Shown in pieces: positions 40,101 through 52,030 of a stretch of DNA of 64,000 nucleotides (its first letter is position 1; each line of letters begins with the position of its first letter). The stretch spans positions 13,144,558 through 13,208,557 of the forward strand of contig NC_021684.1 in NCBI RefSeq assembly GCF_000247815.1. Reading direction: 5' to 3'. The translations under genes were made by a program, and so were the position numbers. The notes under the pieces are model-generated. The model was given only the letters and a program-made list of their open reading frames with translations. It made no database searches and was not told the origin of the DNA. Source of the DNA: Ficedula albicollis. Taxonomy: Eukaryota; Chordata; Aves; Passeriformes; Muscicapidae.

Positions 40101-42797
40101 GCCAGCTTGCACCTCTTGATGGGCTCTTCTGGAAGGGACAGGAACCATCTCAGCCCTGGGGGAGCAGAAACTGCTGCACTGCAGAGATGCAGAGGGTGTA
40201 GAGGAACTTGCTGTGGTTGTTTAAGAACACTGTGGCCATTTTGCAGGCATTTATAGGAAACTATCTTGTGTTCAGAAGGCTTGGGAAATCCAGCCTGCAA
40301 ATCTACTGCTCTTTGTACTGAGATGCAGAGAAGGGAATCCCCTGAGCAGAGTGTACACAAGTGTACAATGTGTTCATTACACACCCCCATGCACCAGAGG
40401 TCTCACTCCTGGGCCACAGCTGCATTGCAAGGATGCACCAAAGCCACTTCAAGTACCAGTGCAGGCTTGGCTACGTGCTGCAGGGAGGTACAGGTTCTCC
40501 CAGTCCTCAAAGCATCTCTTTCAGACAAGTTTCAGAAGAAAAAAAAAAAATGCTCTGGATAACAGAGAGAGCAGTCTTCAGCCTCACTGAAACAGTCACC
40601 ACCCAGCCTGTTACCTGGAGCAGCAGGGCAGCACTGCTCTCCCAGCCTGGCAGCAAACAGCCCTTACTGTGCACTGTGCTCTGCCCAGGGTGGCTTTTTC
40701 AAAATCCAAAAATTCCACAGCTGAGATTTGGATGAGACTCAGAATCTCTGTCCTCTAGACCCTAACATATGCACATATTCCCTTTCACGCTCTCACCCCT
40801 ACAATTAATTGAAGAGTCATATATTTTAACAAACCGGTTAATTGAACGTAGCTAAGTTGCAAAATTTAAGAAATTTGCCACATTTACATACATAGTAATG
40901 AGATCAATTACTTTCAGCTCATGTAGACATATTGGGAACTAATGAGGTACTTAAAACGTGTATGGAGAAAGTCTACTTTCTATTTCCATGCTGTAACTTA
41001 GAGCTTGTTAGGGATTTAGCTCTTTATCAGTTTGAGCTATGGCACTTACACTGATAGAAGGCCTGTTAGCTGTGGCTCCCGACTGCATTAAAAAGCCCTT
41101 TAATGCAGTTTTGTAGTGGCATACATCTCATTACAGTGCCAAAATGGGCAAACACTGAAGACCACGTTGTTGGAAAATACTTTGTCTGAGAACACAGCAA
41201 GCAGAAAGCTTATCCTTTGAAGGATAACATCCACCTCACTCATAATTTAGAGAAGTAATCCAGAGACCTTTATAATAAGAAATCCTTTATCATCATTTAA
41301 ATCTATTGAAAAAGACCCATGAAGGTGAAGTGCCAAATTCTGGAACTGTTATCTTTATAGGTCACTTATAACAACAAAACACTCTTTCTCCCAACACAAA
41401 ACACAGTGGTAATTTATTTCTTCAAAGAAATTGCACTGAGAGAACATCTACAACACAGCACACTTCATACACTGGGCTCTGGGTTATTACATAGGAAGCC
41501 AATTTTCAGGCAGTGGTTTCAACATCTGAGCACAGCCTTGGATACAGCTCCAGGCACATCCGAAGTTTCTCATTAAGTCAGACATGTGAGGAAAATGTTG
41601 GAAACTGTTTAAGGGTGAGGAGAAAATGGACACCGATATTATAAAGGTACAAGAAAAAAACAGAAACAAGCAGAGAAAGCTTTGACTCTGGCATGGAGAG
41701 TTACAGGTGAAGGAGCCCAGGAGAGTCTCAGCAGGTCCCGGTGGCTGCTTCCTGCACAAGTGTGCTGGCCAACCTACAGCAAAGCTTTAAACCTTGCTAC
41801 CTAGCAGATAGAACCAGCTGCTTTTTAACCACGGTTCTGACCATGTTTTCTGCCTATCAAACCCTCTAGACATTTTATTTCCCTGGCCCAGATATTAAAT
41901 GACACCCTCTGTATGCAATTGCCCTCAGCCATTAGGCTGAGGTCAGTACAGTGCCTTTCCCCAGGGGACAGGGGCTCCTTATGCACAGAGGGAATGCTAC
42001 TGTACACATATCAGCCTGGCTCCCTGGGGTCACTCAGCTTATTAGGGACCTCTGCTGCATGACTCTGAGCCGAGGGCTTCCAAGAGATGTACAGAACAGC
42101 TTTTTACAGCTTTATCAATATGAAGTTTCCCTTCCCCTCTTTCAGTTAAAATGTCTCAACAACTTAATTTTACTGCTGTGTTTGTTCTTATTTGAAGTGC
42201 CCATTTACAACATGACCATTTCCACCAGGACAGTATCCCTTCAAATGCCAACTGAAGCCTGGGTGTGAGGCTGAGGGCAGGAGCCACAGGGATCACTGAG
42301 CAGAGATTTTCAGATCCAACCTTCAGCTGCTGAGGGAAGGAGAGAAACCACTTACCCAGCCATGGCTGAGTGAAACAACCCCTCTACAGCAGGAGAGCAG
42401 CAGCAAAACCAAAAGCTGCCAAGGGAGGAGCTGGAACAGGAGTTGGAACAGCTGTCTCAGGATGCAGCTGTGATTCCATGGGGAATCATGTGCCTCCAGC
42501 ACAAGCTCCATCACCCAGGCTGAGCGCAAACGTGACCCTCTGGCACCAGGACTGTTGCTGTGAGGCAGCAAAGCAGCCTCTCCCCTGATTCCCTCCAGCT
42601 GCAGATGTGTCTGGGGCTGGAGCTCCCCAGCTGTGCCACAGCTGCCCTTGGCTTTCAGCACTCACCTCTGCCCCTGTCAGGCCAGATCAGCTCTGTGGGA
42701 CTCTGTGGGCTGAAGCTGGGCATCAGGGCTGGCTCCCAGCTCCCAATGAGGACTGAGAGATGAGGACCTGCAGTGTGGAGACAGCCATGGACTACAC
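37138..42797 (-). other. Putative intron
   Basis: No exon was recognised. The 19-base A run at 37175-37193 is the pyrimidine tract of the 37.1-kb acceptor on the other strand. The block 40.8-41.2 kb is A+T-rich with an 11-bp inverted repeat and looks like conserved non-coding DNA. Confidence 0.4.
41082..41109. repeat. Inverted repeat, 11-bp arms, 6-nt loop
   Basis: ACTGCATTAAA and TTTAATGCAGT flank AAGCCC with no mismatch. It lies in an intron, inside an A+T-rich block with several TAAT and CAATTA motifs. It could be a transcription-factor dimer site or a small hairpin. Confidence 0.75.
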
Positions 42798-42909
42798 CTG
42801 GTTGTGGATTTCCTTTCACTCGGTATAGATGTGTTTGTGTGCAGTATGCTCAGCCTGAATATACTGCTTTCTGTACCACTGATCATACATTTGCTTGTCA
42901 TTACAGTGC
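42798..42909 (-). CDS. Candidate exon with in-frame TGA or early donor
   Basis: Acceptor TTTACTTATAG is followed by one base and HCNDKQMYDQWYRKQYIQAE then HTAHKHIYTE, then TGA at 42816-42818. Two endings are possible. A donor at GA|GTGAAAG (last base 42820) removes the stop and joins the 36.5-kb exon in phase. A better donor at CAG|GTGTAG (last base 42798) keeps the TGA, adds KEIHNQ and joins the 37.1-kb exon in phase 0. The protein-like reading is clear in either case. Confidence 0.6.
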
Positions 42910-43663
42910 CTATAAGTAAATAGAGAGAAATAAATAAGAATACTTAGCACTTTAAGCCCATTAAAGCATTGGCAAAGTTTCACATGAGATGGTCTTTAAA
43001 GCTTGATGTATGGCAATAAAATTAGTTCAGAAAGAGACAGCTGCATAAAAACAATGTATGCCTCCACATAAAACTGTGAAAAATATTTTGACTGGCACAG
43101 ATTTTAAGGTAGGCTTATTTATTGGAGCTGTGCTTCAGTAATTTAGAAAATACAGAATAGGAACAAGAGGAGCATCAGATGCTCGCAGAGGGGCAGTTCC
43201 AATGAGCACTCACTGCAGCTGATGAGTCTGAAATCACACCAGGCTGATAGCAAAGATTTGTACCCAATGTTGGGCAATGATCACACTTTACAGAAAACTA
43301 AGAGCTAATGAGGTAAAATTAAAAATAAGTGGAGCAGTGGGTTGGAAAGATTATCTAAAAATATAATATGAAAAGAATATCTGATAACTAAAGAGTAATT
43401 ATTTTTTTTTAAATCTGGGAGCATCAAGTTTGAATTATAAGTAATACATATTTTTAAAATTTGTGCTTCTGGACTACATGTGTCAGAAAAAGCCCCATCC
43501 AATCTGTGTCTTTGATCCAGTTACCAGTAATAGAAAACATTTTCCCAGAGAGATACAAAGGAAAAACAGATTCATGAGAGCCTCTACTTCTTATTTATAG
43601 CTTTATGCAATTTTTATCTCATATCCTTCTTCCTGTCCTTTAATTGAAAAGCAAAATTTATAC

Positions 43664-43694
43664 CTAAGAGCAACAGTGCAATGAGAGATGGTGC
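43664..43694 (-). CDS. Possible small exon, 31 nt
   Basis: Acceptor CAAATCCAATCTGCAG and donor TAG|GTATAA bound two bases plus TISHCTVAL plus two bases. It would join the 42.9-kb exon in phase to give Arg. Support is phase and splice signals only. Confidence 0.3.
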
Positions 43695-46600
43695 CTGCAG
43701 ATTGGATTTGAGTCTCTAAAGTGAACAGAGTCACATGAATGATGCAGTGTTCTAGTTTTGGTGTGCTCTTTGCTATCTCTTAATGATATCATGAGACAAA
43801 GACACAGGACCAGCAGCAGTAGCTGAGGTAGCTCTTTCTTACCCTGTTTTAAAGTGAGGACTGTGGTGGACTCAATTCACACAGGCCAAGGAAAAATAGG
43901 ACATCCTACTCTTTGGAAAATGTAAAATGAAACAGAAAATGCCTATTTTTTAAAAAAATATTAAAGGTTTATTTCTTTTAACAAGAACTTGGGCTTAAGA
44001 AAATAGATTGCTTTGCCTTTTCATATCACATAAAAAGTTTTAAATAGTCAGTGACAATTTGTACTGGTTCTCCACTTATGCCTGGACTACCACCGAGCCT
44101 GTCGCACATGAGCAAGGTCCTATTCATGTATTCTCTTAGTTGTCATACAATGAATTCTCATTACCAGTTGAAGCCTGTGCAGCCACATTAAAGTCCATTT
44201 ATGTTCTGATATGTACGTAGGCATTAATTCAGATTATATACCTCTAATTGCACAAATTAATTGCTCTCTGATGAATTTTACAACACCTCGTTTCTAAGGG
44301 TTTCTCCTGGAAGTAGAGTGAAAAGGTCAACAACACGATCAAACACTACCCTGTTCAACATGCTTTGAAGATTATAATTATATCCAATTAGAAGTTTTTG
44401 CAATTATCACATATTCTAAGTTTTACATTCTAAGAACTAATAAGATCCTTTTGTATTTATTTACCCTGCCAAATATGTGTGCACACACCATGCAACTGCA
44501 ATTTTTGATGGATTGTTTTGGATCAGTGGGGATCAATGGGATGCCTCAGTTATTTGCTATTTTTCTCAGGCAAAGATCTCCTTTTGCCCAGAAGGTTAGC
44601 CCCAAAGTCTGCAGCCTGACCAGGACTCTTGGGCCAGAAGAAGAATACAAATGAGCTGATATTTAATGTCACAAATATTAGTAGTACTTTATGCCTGTGT
44701 GCAGTTTTTTCATGGAAACATGCTGATGTGAGGAGAATCTCCCCAGGTATCAGGTTCTCCGTGGTGACCATTGTTCACAGCCTCTAAGCAAAGGAGAGGC
44801 ACAAAACCAATGCATTTCCCAGGCTGCCAGAAGGCACATTTTTCCTCATTCAGAAGAGTACAGATAATAGATTAGTATTCCAGGTACTAGTTGATTTTCA
44901 GCTCTTCTCGGAAAGCTACACATGCACTTGTACCCCAGAGAGCAATATAAGAGCAAGACTGTCAAACTTCATCTTTGCTGCAGACTAATTACAAAACCTA
45001 GGAGCATAGTTTGCAAAACTGGGCTTCCTTTGCTGCCTCTCCACGCTATTTTATGGAACTTAACAGTATGGGGTTATTTTATTATGGTAACAGATATGCT
45101 CAGTTTCTGGGTCTCTTCGAAACAGCAAAACAGGCCAGTGCCAGCAGCACCATCAGGAGGAAAAGCTGGCAATGTGCTAAGCTTTCCTCAAATTAATTAC
45201 CTGCTGAAATCACAACAACAATTAGCTTGTTGATTTGAATTTTACCCACAATACAAATACAGAAAAAAGAAAAGATTAAAAAAAGCAAAAAGCAGTAATG
45301 GTGAAATTGAGGTTTGGTTGCCATCTCTTGAGACAGGATCTCCCTCTAACGCTCCAACACAAACACACATGGCTGTGATTGAAAGCCCACTGCTCTCAGG
45401 TAGATTTGATTACTTTCCAAACACAAGAAGGAAGCATCATTCCTCAAAAGCCTGTCTTCCACAGTATACCTGGGGCTTTCACATCACCATTAATTTAGGA
45501 TAGCAACTCTCAACACTGCCTGTCCCACAGCAGCTTCATATCCAACTTCATTTAGAGAATGGCTCGTCTCCGCTGGCTGAGTCTGGCCCAAACTGCCCAG
45601 AGAGCCAATCACTAATTTAATGAGCAGATTTTAATATTCCTGAGCTGCCACCACATCAACCTTTTCACTGGGCTGGATTCACACATTCCCTACACAGCCA
45701 TTTCTATATCTACTTGTACAAACTCAGGCACGTTCTGTGCCAATTTTCTCACTGTCTTGGTTGTAATATCTCCTTGGAGCACAAAGACCTCATTCATTAT
45801 AAATATAAATAGCAATAAAAAGCCTCTTGTCTCTCAAGGCAAATTTTCTTTGAACCTACATGTATGTGAGGTTCCATATCTCAGCTTGAAGAATTACAAA
45901 CTTATTTGGCAAAACTCTTCAGATTGATTTATATTACTAGCATGCACATCCAACAGAATGAAATCTCCTTTCGTGGAATCCATCTTCCTCACCATCAAGG
46001 GAAAGATGGGTCAGGTCTCTCATCAGAATTGTTTCTTAAAATCTTTCCTTATTCTCCCAGAAAATTCAGGAAAAATGAAATTTCATCCGTTGCTTGGCTT
46101 CAACCAACTGAGACGTAACTTCTAATTGACCTTGATATTTGAGAACTTCACAAGATGGCAAATTACTAAGAGGACCTGTAAGTCAGGGAGGTTAGGAGAA
46201 GTCAAATAGTGAATAGCAAGAAGAGCAACAGATCCAACAGTATGTAAATTAGGAATTGTATTTAAGCCAACATATTGCATTATGCATGAAAAGGTGAATA
46301 ATAGCAAATAGTTTAAAAGATCTGTCTACAATTAATGAATCCTAAATAGCTTTATTAATGTAGGTCAAATTCTTTCGTCTTGTGGGAATTTGACATTTAC
46401 TAATATGTCTCTCTGAATTATTCAAGGATATATTTCATATATATACAAAATTGTATTGAGTATGCTCTTCACAATGGCTGCATTATATGTATATTAAAAA
46501 ACCTATAGTGACTACTTAATTTCTAATCTAGTAATCATTAACTAAATAATATTTAAATCATACTCCAATATATCTAAATCCAAATGTTATACAGAAGTCT

Positions 46601-47150
46601 GCAAAATATTGTTTTATTTGTAGCCCTTACTAGAATGACATCACCCATCAGAGCAGGTACTCAAATTCTGATTTTTTGTTCTTGTAAAATATAAACCTAG
46701 TATCAATTCCCATTGTGAAGAAAAACTGTGATTAGTAATTAAATTACAGTGCAATAAATTTACTTAACTTAAGTTAGCCAGCTGGGAAAATTCTATGCCT
46801 CTGGGCTTAACAATAACTCCTAATCTTGCTGTTGCCCATACCTAATTTTTTAACTTGTATTATAATTTTCTTTATTGGAATTTCATTAAAAATGGTAATG
46901 TCATTACTCGTGTTAATGCTCAAAACCAACACCATAATCCTGAATTTTAATTAGTAATTATAATTAATCATTATTCATTAATGAAATGTTTAGTTGCTAA
47001 TTGTCTTTGAGCACCCTGGTCCCTAGGCTTATATGCATTTCACAACACATTTAATTTCTCACAGTTTCTGTTTAAGTGGAAGCATCAAGCTGACTCACTT
47101 TTAACACTTTTGTGTGGTGCAGTACTCCAGGTGTTTTATCCCTTACTTAC
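43695..47150 (-). other. Putative intron with TAAT cluster
   Basis: A+T-rich. A minus-strand 20-nt piece at 45753-45772 fits phase but is too short to call. The 46.93-47.01 kb block is dense in TAATTA motifs and is listed separately. Confidence 0.35.
46936..47000. promoter_or_regulatory. Dense homeodomain-type motif cluster
   Basis: Within about 65 bp the sequence has repeated TAATTA, ATTA and TAAT cores, including overlapping palindromic AATTAGTAATTATAATTAAT. Clusters like this are typical of homeobox-bound enhancers, but simple A+T richness could also explain it. Confidence 0.3.
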
Positions 47151-47218
47151 AGGGTTCAAATGGATGCCTCAGAGTCCAATTAGTGTTCCATCAGGGAGAC
47201 ACAAACACCTCAGATATG
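47151..47218 (-). pseudogene. Exon-like segment with in-frame TGA
   Basis: Strong acceptor ATATCTCTGTCCTGCAG and strong donor CCT|GTAAGTAAGG bound 68 nt. In the most open frame it reads two bases plus YLRCLCLPDGTLIGL, TGA (47169-47171), then GIHLNP. The other frames stop sooner. The splice signals suggest a real exon that is now interrupted, or an unrelated chance pair. Confidence 0.35.
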
Positions 47219-49944
47219 CTGCAGGACAGAGATATCTGGGAGGTAAAATTAGCTCGTCCCAGGCTCTTCCACTCACTTTGCTGTAGCTGAAGCTGTAGAT
47301 CTCAATTTTCCAAACAGGTTTGGGCTCATCCCCTCGCACTGGGTAACCAGGGGATGGCTGGGATGAGCCCCTGCTGCCTCCAGAGGGGCAGGGGCTGCTG
47401 GGGGCTCCCAGGGTCCCAGGCAGTGGCAGGAGCTGGGGCTGGGGGGAGCTCAGGGCACTCTGGTGATGCAAAGCTCTGCAGACACACTGGAGGTGGGATC
47501 TGCTTCTACAAAGCCTGGAGTGACTGTGGGGAGAAATGTGCCAGTGTGGCATCTGGGACCCACACACCTTGAATTTGGGGACAGGGAATACAACGTGCAA
47601 AATTTTGAAATGTAACTTTTTGAATTGTTCCTATAAAAATATGTACCAGCTCCCTTTCGGGATTAATTAAAACCAGACACTGGCTAGCCAATGGCTGGGA
47701 TAACAAACAGTCTTTTGATGTTTCCAGGTGGTTGGAGGGTACCAGAACCAAAGAATTTAAATGAAATTACTTAGTTTATATCTGAGTGCTCTAAGAAAAC
47801 TAACCTCTTAGTGGCTACACTGAATTTGGGCAAATCCACAGGGGAATGGTCTGAATCACAAATCCCTCCAGCCCAGGGCCTGTCTCCGTGAGTGAGTGGG
47901 TTTGGGTCCCAAGAAAAGCATATCCCTCCAGCCCAGGGCCTGTCTCCGTGAGTGACTGGGTTTGGGTCCCAAGAAAAGCATAAAAGAACAGGTTGAATAT
48001 ATGTTGGTAGTTCCCCAAACTCTTCTCCCACCCTGAATTTTCAGCATCAGGCTGCTTTTCTAAGTTTCTCACAAAAGCCTAGACATGGTTAATAGTTATT
48101 ACATGTAGAGACATGAATATAAAGCATTAGACATTGTCCTAAATGCAACAAAGAAAGCCTTAGAGATGATGGTGATAATTATTTTTTGAAGCTGTGAGGC
48201 TGTATAACAACTGGCTCCCTGATGAACAGATATATCACTGCTAACACTAATATATTAACCTTTAATTTATAAATGGAACTCCATATGGAGTGTAGCCAGT
48301 TTGATCTGAAAAAGGGGTTGTGAATCTTACAGGGAATGACTGATGTTCTGTGTCACCATTTCCTGAGTTCAGGTTCACAGATTACTGACAGCCTGTGCAG
48401 CCCTTGCTGGAAACCTGATCTGGCCCACAGAGACATAACACCCTTTGGGTATTTTAAATTTAGTGCTCCTTGATGAGTCTGCATGCTATCCCTAAGAAAT
48501 TACAGGCACTGACAAATGGATGCTGGCCCAAAAGGCTGGAAAGCCAGAGATGTGGGTTTATGCTGACATTGAAGAGTATGCCAAGCCAAAATTTAACTCC
48601 TTGGAAAGTCAAAATCAGGATTAATCTGAAGTTATTCTGAAAATCTGATACTTTTATTTCTGCACAGATCTTATTCCAGGACAAGTTCAACAACAGAAAT
48701 AAATACTTAACATTTTTAAACCCATGTATTTTAAAACAGTAAAACCCTATTCCCTTAAATTAAACAAGTTAAATATCTGCTTATCTTGTGAATCCACACT
48801 GACACACACAGAGCATTCTTGATGTGGGCATGTTTCTGTAATTTTTTTTTCTTATTTTACACTAACTGTTCTTAATCATTTGCAATTTGTTACAATGAAG
48901 TACAAATGACATATTTTCTGCTTTTCAGAAAAACTTTTTAGATATTTGATAGCTACCCATGAGAGGGCGAGCAAAAGTATCAAGAAATATGGAGGGATTT
49001 ACATATAACAAAGTGCTGGACTTTGAAAGAGGCACATTGTGCTCAGGGAGGCACCACACTCGGTTTTCAATTCCACTGGCACAAGTTGGAGTTGGAATAT
49101 TTGTCTTAGGGATGAAGTTTTAGAAGAAAAACCTCAAATCCTAATGCACTCAGGGACAAGAACTTTATGAAGTACAGTAGCAAAAACTAGACTTCCCACT
49201 GGTTCACCATCTGGATATTATCTAATTATTAATTAGGAGGCAGAGGACACGAAGGAAGCTCACTGTCTGCAAGGTGTGGTGTCCCCCCCCCGAGTACCTA
49301 ATAACACTTCCAAGCCCATGATATTAGCAGACAAGGGCATCTACTTGAGATTTACACCATCTTTTCCTGGCTGCACAGAAAATCTACCTGCAGAAAGCCA
49401 AGAATGTGTTTCTGTGCTCTGGTGGCTGAAGGATGACAGAAGAACATCTCCACTTGCTGCACCTCTAACAGCAACTGGGCAGCTGTGCTCTGTATAATGT
49501 TATGTTACTAATGTAGTACTTGATTCAGTGAGAGAAATTCTTAAAAGATAATTTTGAGGCAGATGGGGGATCAATAGTTTCCTGTACAGTCTGTACTCTC
49601 TATAGACCAAATAGTATTCATACATCTGAAGTTTAGCAGATGGTGTTTTTGCATTAATTTTCCAAACTACCAACTGTAGGATACTCTGTTTTCAGAAAAC
49701 CAGTTGCCTTAAGGCTTGAATTTTTAAAAGTATTTCAAATGTTTTCATGTGTTGTAGGCACACCTCTTTCTCAGGTTCTTTCTCCCAAAGGTGCTGCTCT
49801 GATTTTGGATCTCAAAAAAATGAATTGACAGCAGGCTCAGACGTGCAGGTTCACACCATGTGTGTAACAAACCATGGCATATGACAGCAGCATCTCAGCA
49901 GAGGGCATTTGCTCCTCTCTGTCTGGACCCAGAGCCCTCTGCCA
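47219..49944 (-). other. Putative intron
   Basis: Contains the 60-bp tandem duplication at 47862-47981. A minus-strand hydrophobic frame at 48460-48693 has no donor. Nothing else was recognised. Confidence 0.4.
47862..47981. repeat. 60-bp tandem duplication
   Basis: Two exact-period copies starting ATCCCTCCAGCCCAGGGCCT, at 47862 and 47922. They differ at one base (GAGTGAGTGG against GAGTGACTGG). They produce a 20-residue repeat in minus-strand frames that are not otherwise supported. Confidence 0.95.
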
Positions 49945-52030
49945 CTGCAGCACCATGCTGCTTACAAGGAAGGAAACCAAACTGGTGGGTGGAAAGTACA
50001 ATAAAACCATTCAACATCCTCACAAGATGCCAAGGAACATTTGCTTCTGTTTCAAATCAGCCTCCAAAGCCCACTCCACACTTGGAGCACCTGTTTTCAT
50101 CTATCTGCATTTCTTTCCTGATTTGAATTATTTATGTAAACAAACAACAAAAAAAGTTGAGGAATTATGAGAAAGCATAGTGACTCTGAATATTTTAAGG
50201 AGACTGAATTATTCTTTTTTGGCCAGCTGTTGCAAGAAACACTGTTGAAAATCTGACTAGAGGTGTACCTATATCAGGACAGAAAAAGTTGCATAGAAGT
50301 CACCATGACATGGATTTTGAGCTCCCAAAGAACTCCCCAAAACTGAGATGTCTTTGATCCACTCCAAAGGGGGAGTAAAAGAAAACTTCAAAGAATGAAA
50401 ATCCTGCTACTTTGCACCTGCTTTAGCTGCAGCCAGTGTGTATTATTCATCATCCTCACCTCACTTCTGCATTGCTCTAAGCATGCCCAAGTCATTCAAT
50501 TTAGCTTTCCAGTTTGGTCAGCCTGCCAGGAAGGAGTAATCTTGCCTTCACCTTCCCCAGCCCTCTTCTGAAGGCAAATACAGTGTGACTGCTAATTTGT
50601 TGATTTATACAAGGTTTAATCCACTAGAGTCATAAAATATTAAAGGAATCTTTCTTCAGTAAATTTACAGCTAAATAAAACTGTAGCTCTCAAGACTTGC
50701 TAGAAAAAAGAGTGGCATTTTATTTGCTTGAAATCCATTTTCTGATTCAGTGAGGTGGACCGACATGGGCAGCCTGCTTATTTAAACCACAGCATGTGCA
50801 GGATGCTTGGGTGGAGTCTTTCTGAAAGGAAATGTGTTTTCTTATTTCACAGAGTAATGCAGCTAATGCATTCATCTCATCTTTTATTGTTACTCCTAAA
50901 TAAGTGCAATGAAAGCCTAGCTACTTTCTCATACAATTGATGAATAATAATTAAGAGACAACACTGAGTTAGTGCAAGATGGAAGCTTGCCTGACATTGG
51001 TTGAAAATACATCCCTGAGCACTCTGGAAAAACTTGAAATAAGATCTCTCCTTTCTCCTCCCAATTTACAACTACTGGAGTCAGTATCCATGTCAACTCC
51101 AAAGTGAAGACAATGATGGAAATACCCAAAAGACCAGATAAAGGTGATTAAGTTTCCTAGAGTGCATCTTCAAACACTATTTCTATCAGTGTATAATTTT
51201 GCAACCAGCAGCAATCTGGGCAGCACATCATGAAGCCAAAAAAAAAAAATTTACCCTCTGTATATTTCTGATTGGAGAGATGTCAGAAAAGGAAAAATAA
51301 TTTTATTTTAAAACCATCAATTTAATCTCAAGTGTCACCCTTCCCGTTTTTATTTCCATGTTTTTAGGCTATCCCATTTTGCTTTCCTGAGTACGTTACT
51401 GCAGGTCAAACAGAGCATTTTCATCCTTTAGCACCTAACACTGGAATTCCATTACACAGGGTTATACATCTGTTTAAAGGGAAAGAAAATAAATATGGGG
51501 TTATGTTTTCTTTTTTTGACTAACAGAGAATGGGAAGGGGAAATGCCCTCTGGATTTTAACTTTTCAATAACAAGTTGGACCACAGGACGTCACTTGTGA
51601 ACTCCCGAAAGTCCCCAATGTAAGTGCTCTACATATGTTTTGCAATTATTCTCCTGGAAACCTGCTTAGGCACCTGTTGTGAGTTCTTTCAGGTAACAAA
51701 GTTTCTGGGCAATAGGCACTTATGGAGATTCAGTCCCTTACTTAAATGCCTAAAAATAAGATTAAAGAACGAGTCAAGTATCTATATTAGATTTGTTGCA
51801 ACAGATTATTCAAGAGTATAAAAAAAAAATTAGAGTGGACATTTAAATATGCAGTTTATCAATGGGAAAACTAACAGCTTCCATTTTAAAAGATATTTAT
51901 TCAACAGTCTGTTTTTAAAAATTATTTTCAATAAAATATGATATTCATATTAGAAAAAAATCTTTTTGTAGCAAGTGTGTTTTAGTTCAAAAACAGAATT
52001 CATCCTTAGCATGGTTTGGAGGCCCTTATT
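49945..52030. repeat. Large tandem duplication, copy 1 (2086 bp)
   Basis: From CTGCAGCACCATGCTG to GGAGGCCCTTATT. The next base starts copy 2 directly. The open frames inside (for example at 50755-50940 and 51624-51821) are short and repeated unchanged in copy 2. No gene or known mobile element was recognised, and there are no terminal inverted repeats or target-site duplication. Confidence 0.97.

Noticed and set aside
45753..45772. 20-nt minus-strand micro-exon
   Set aside because: Too short to separate from chance despite a fitting phase.
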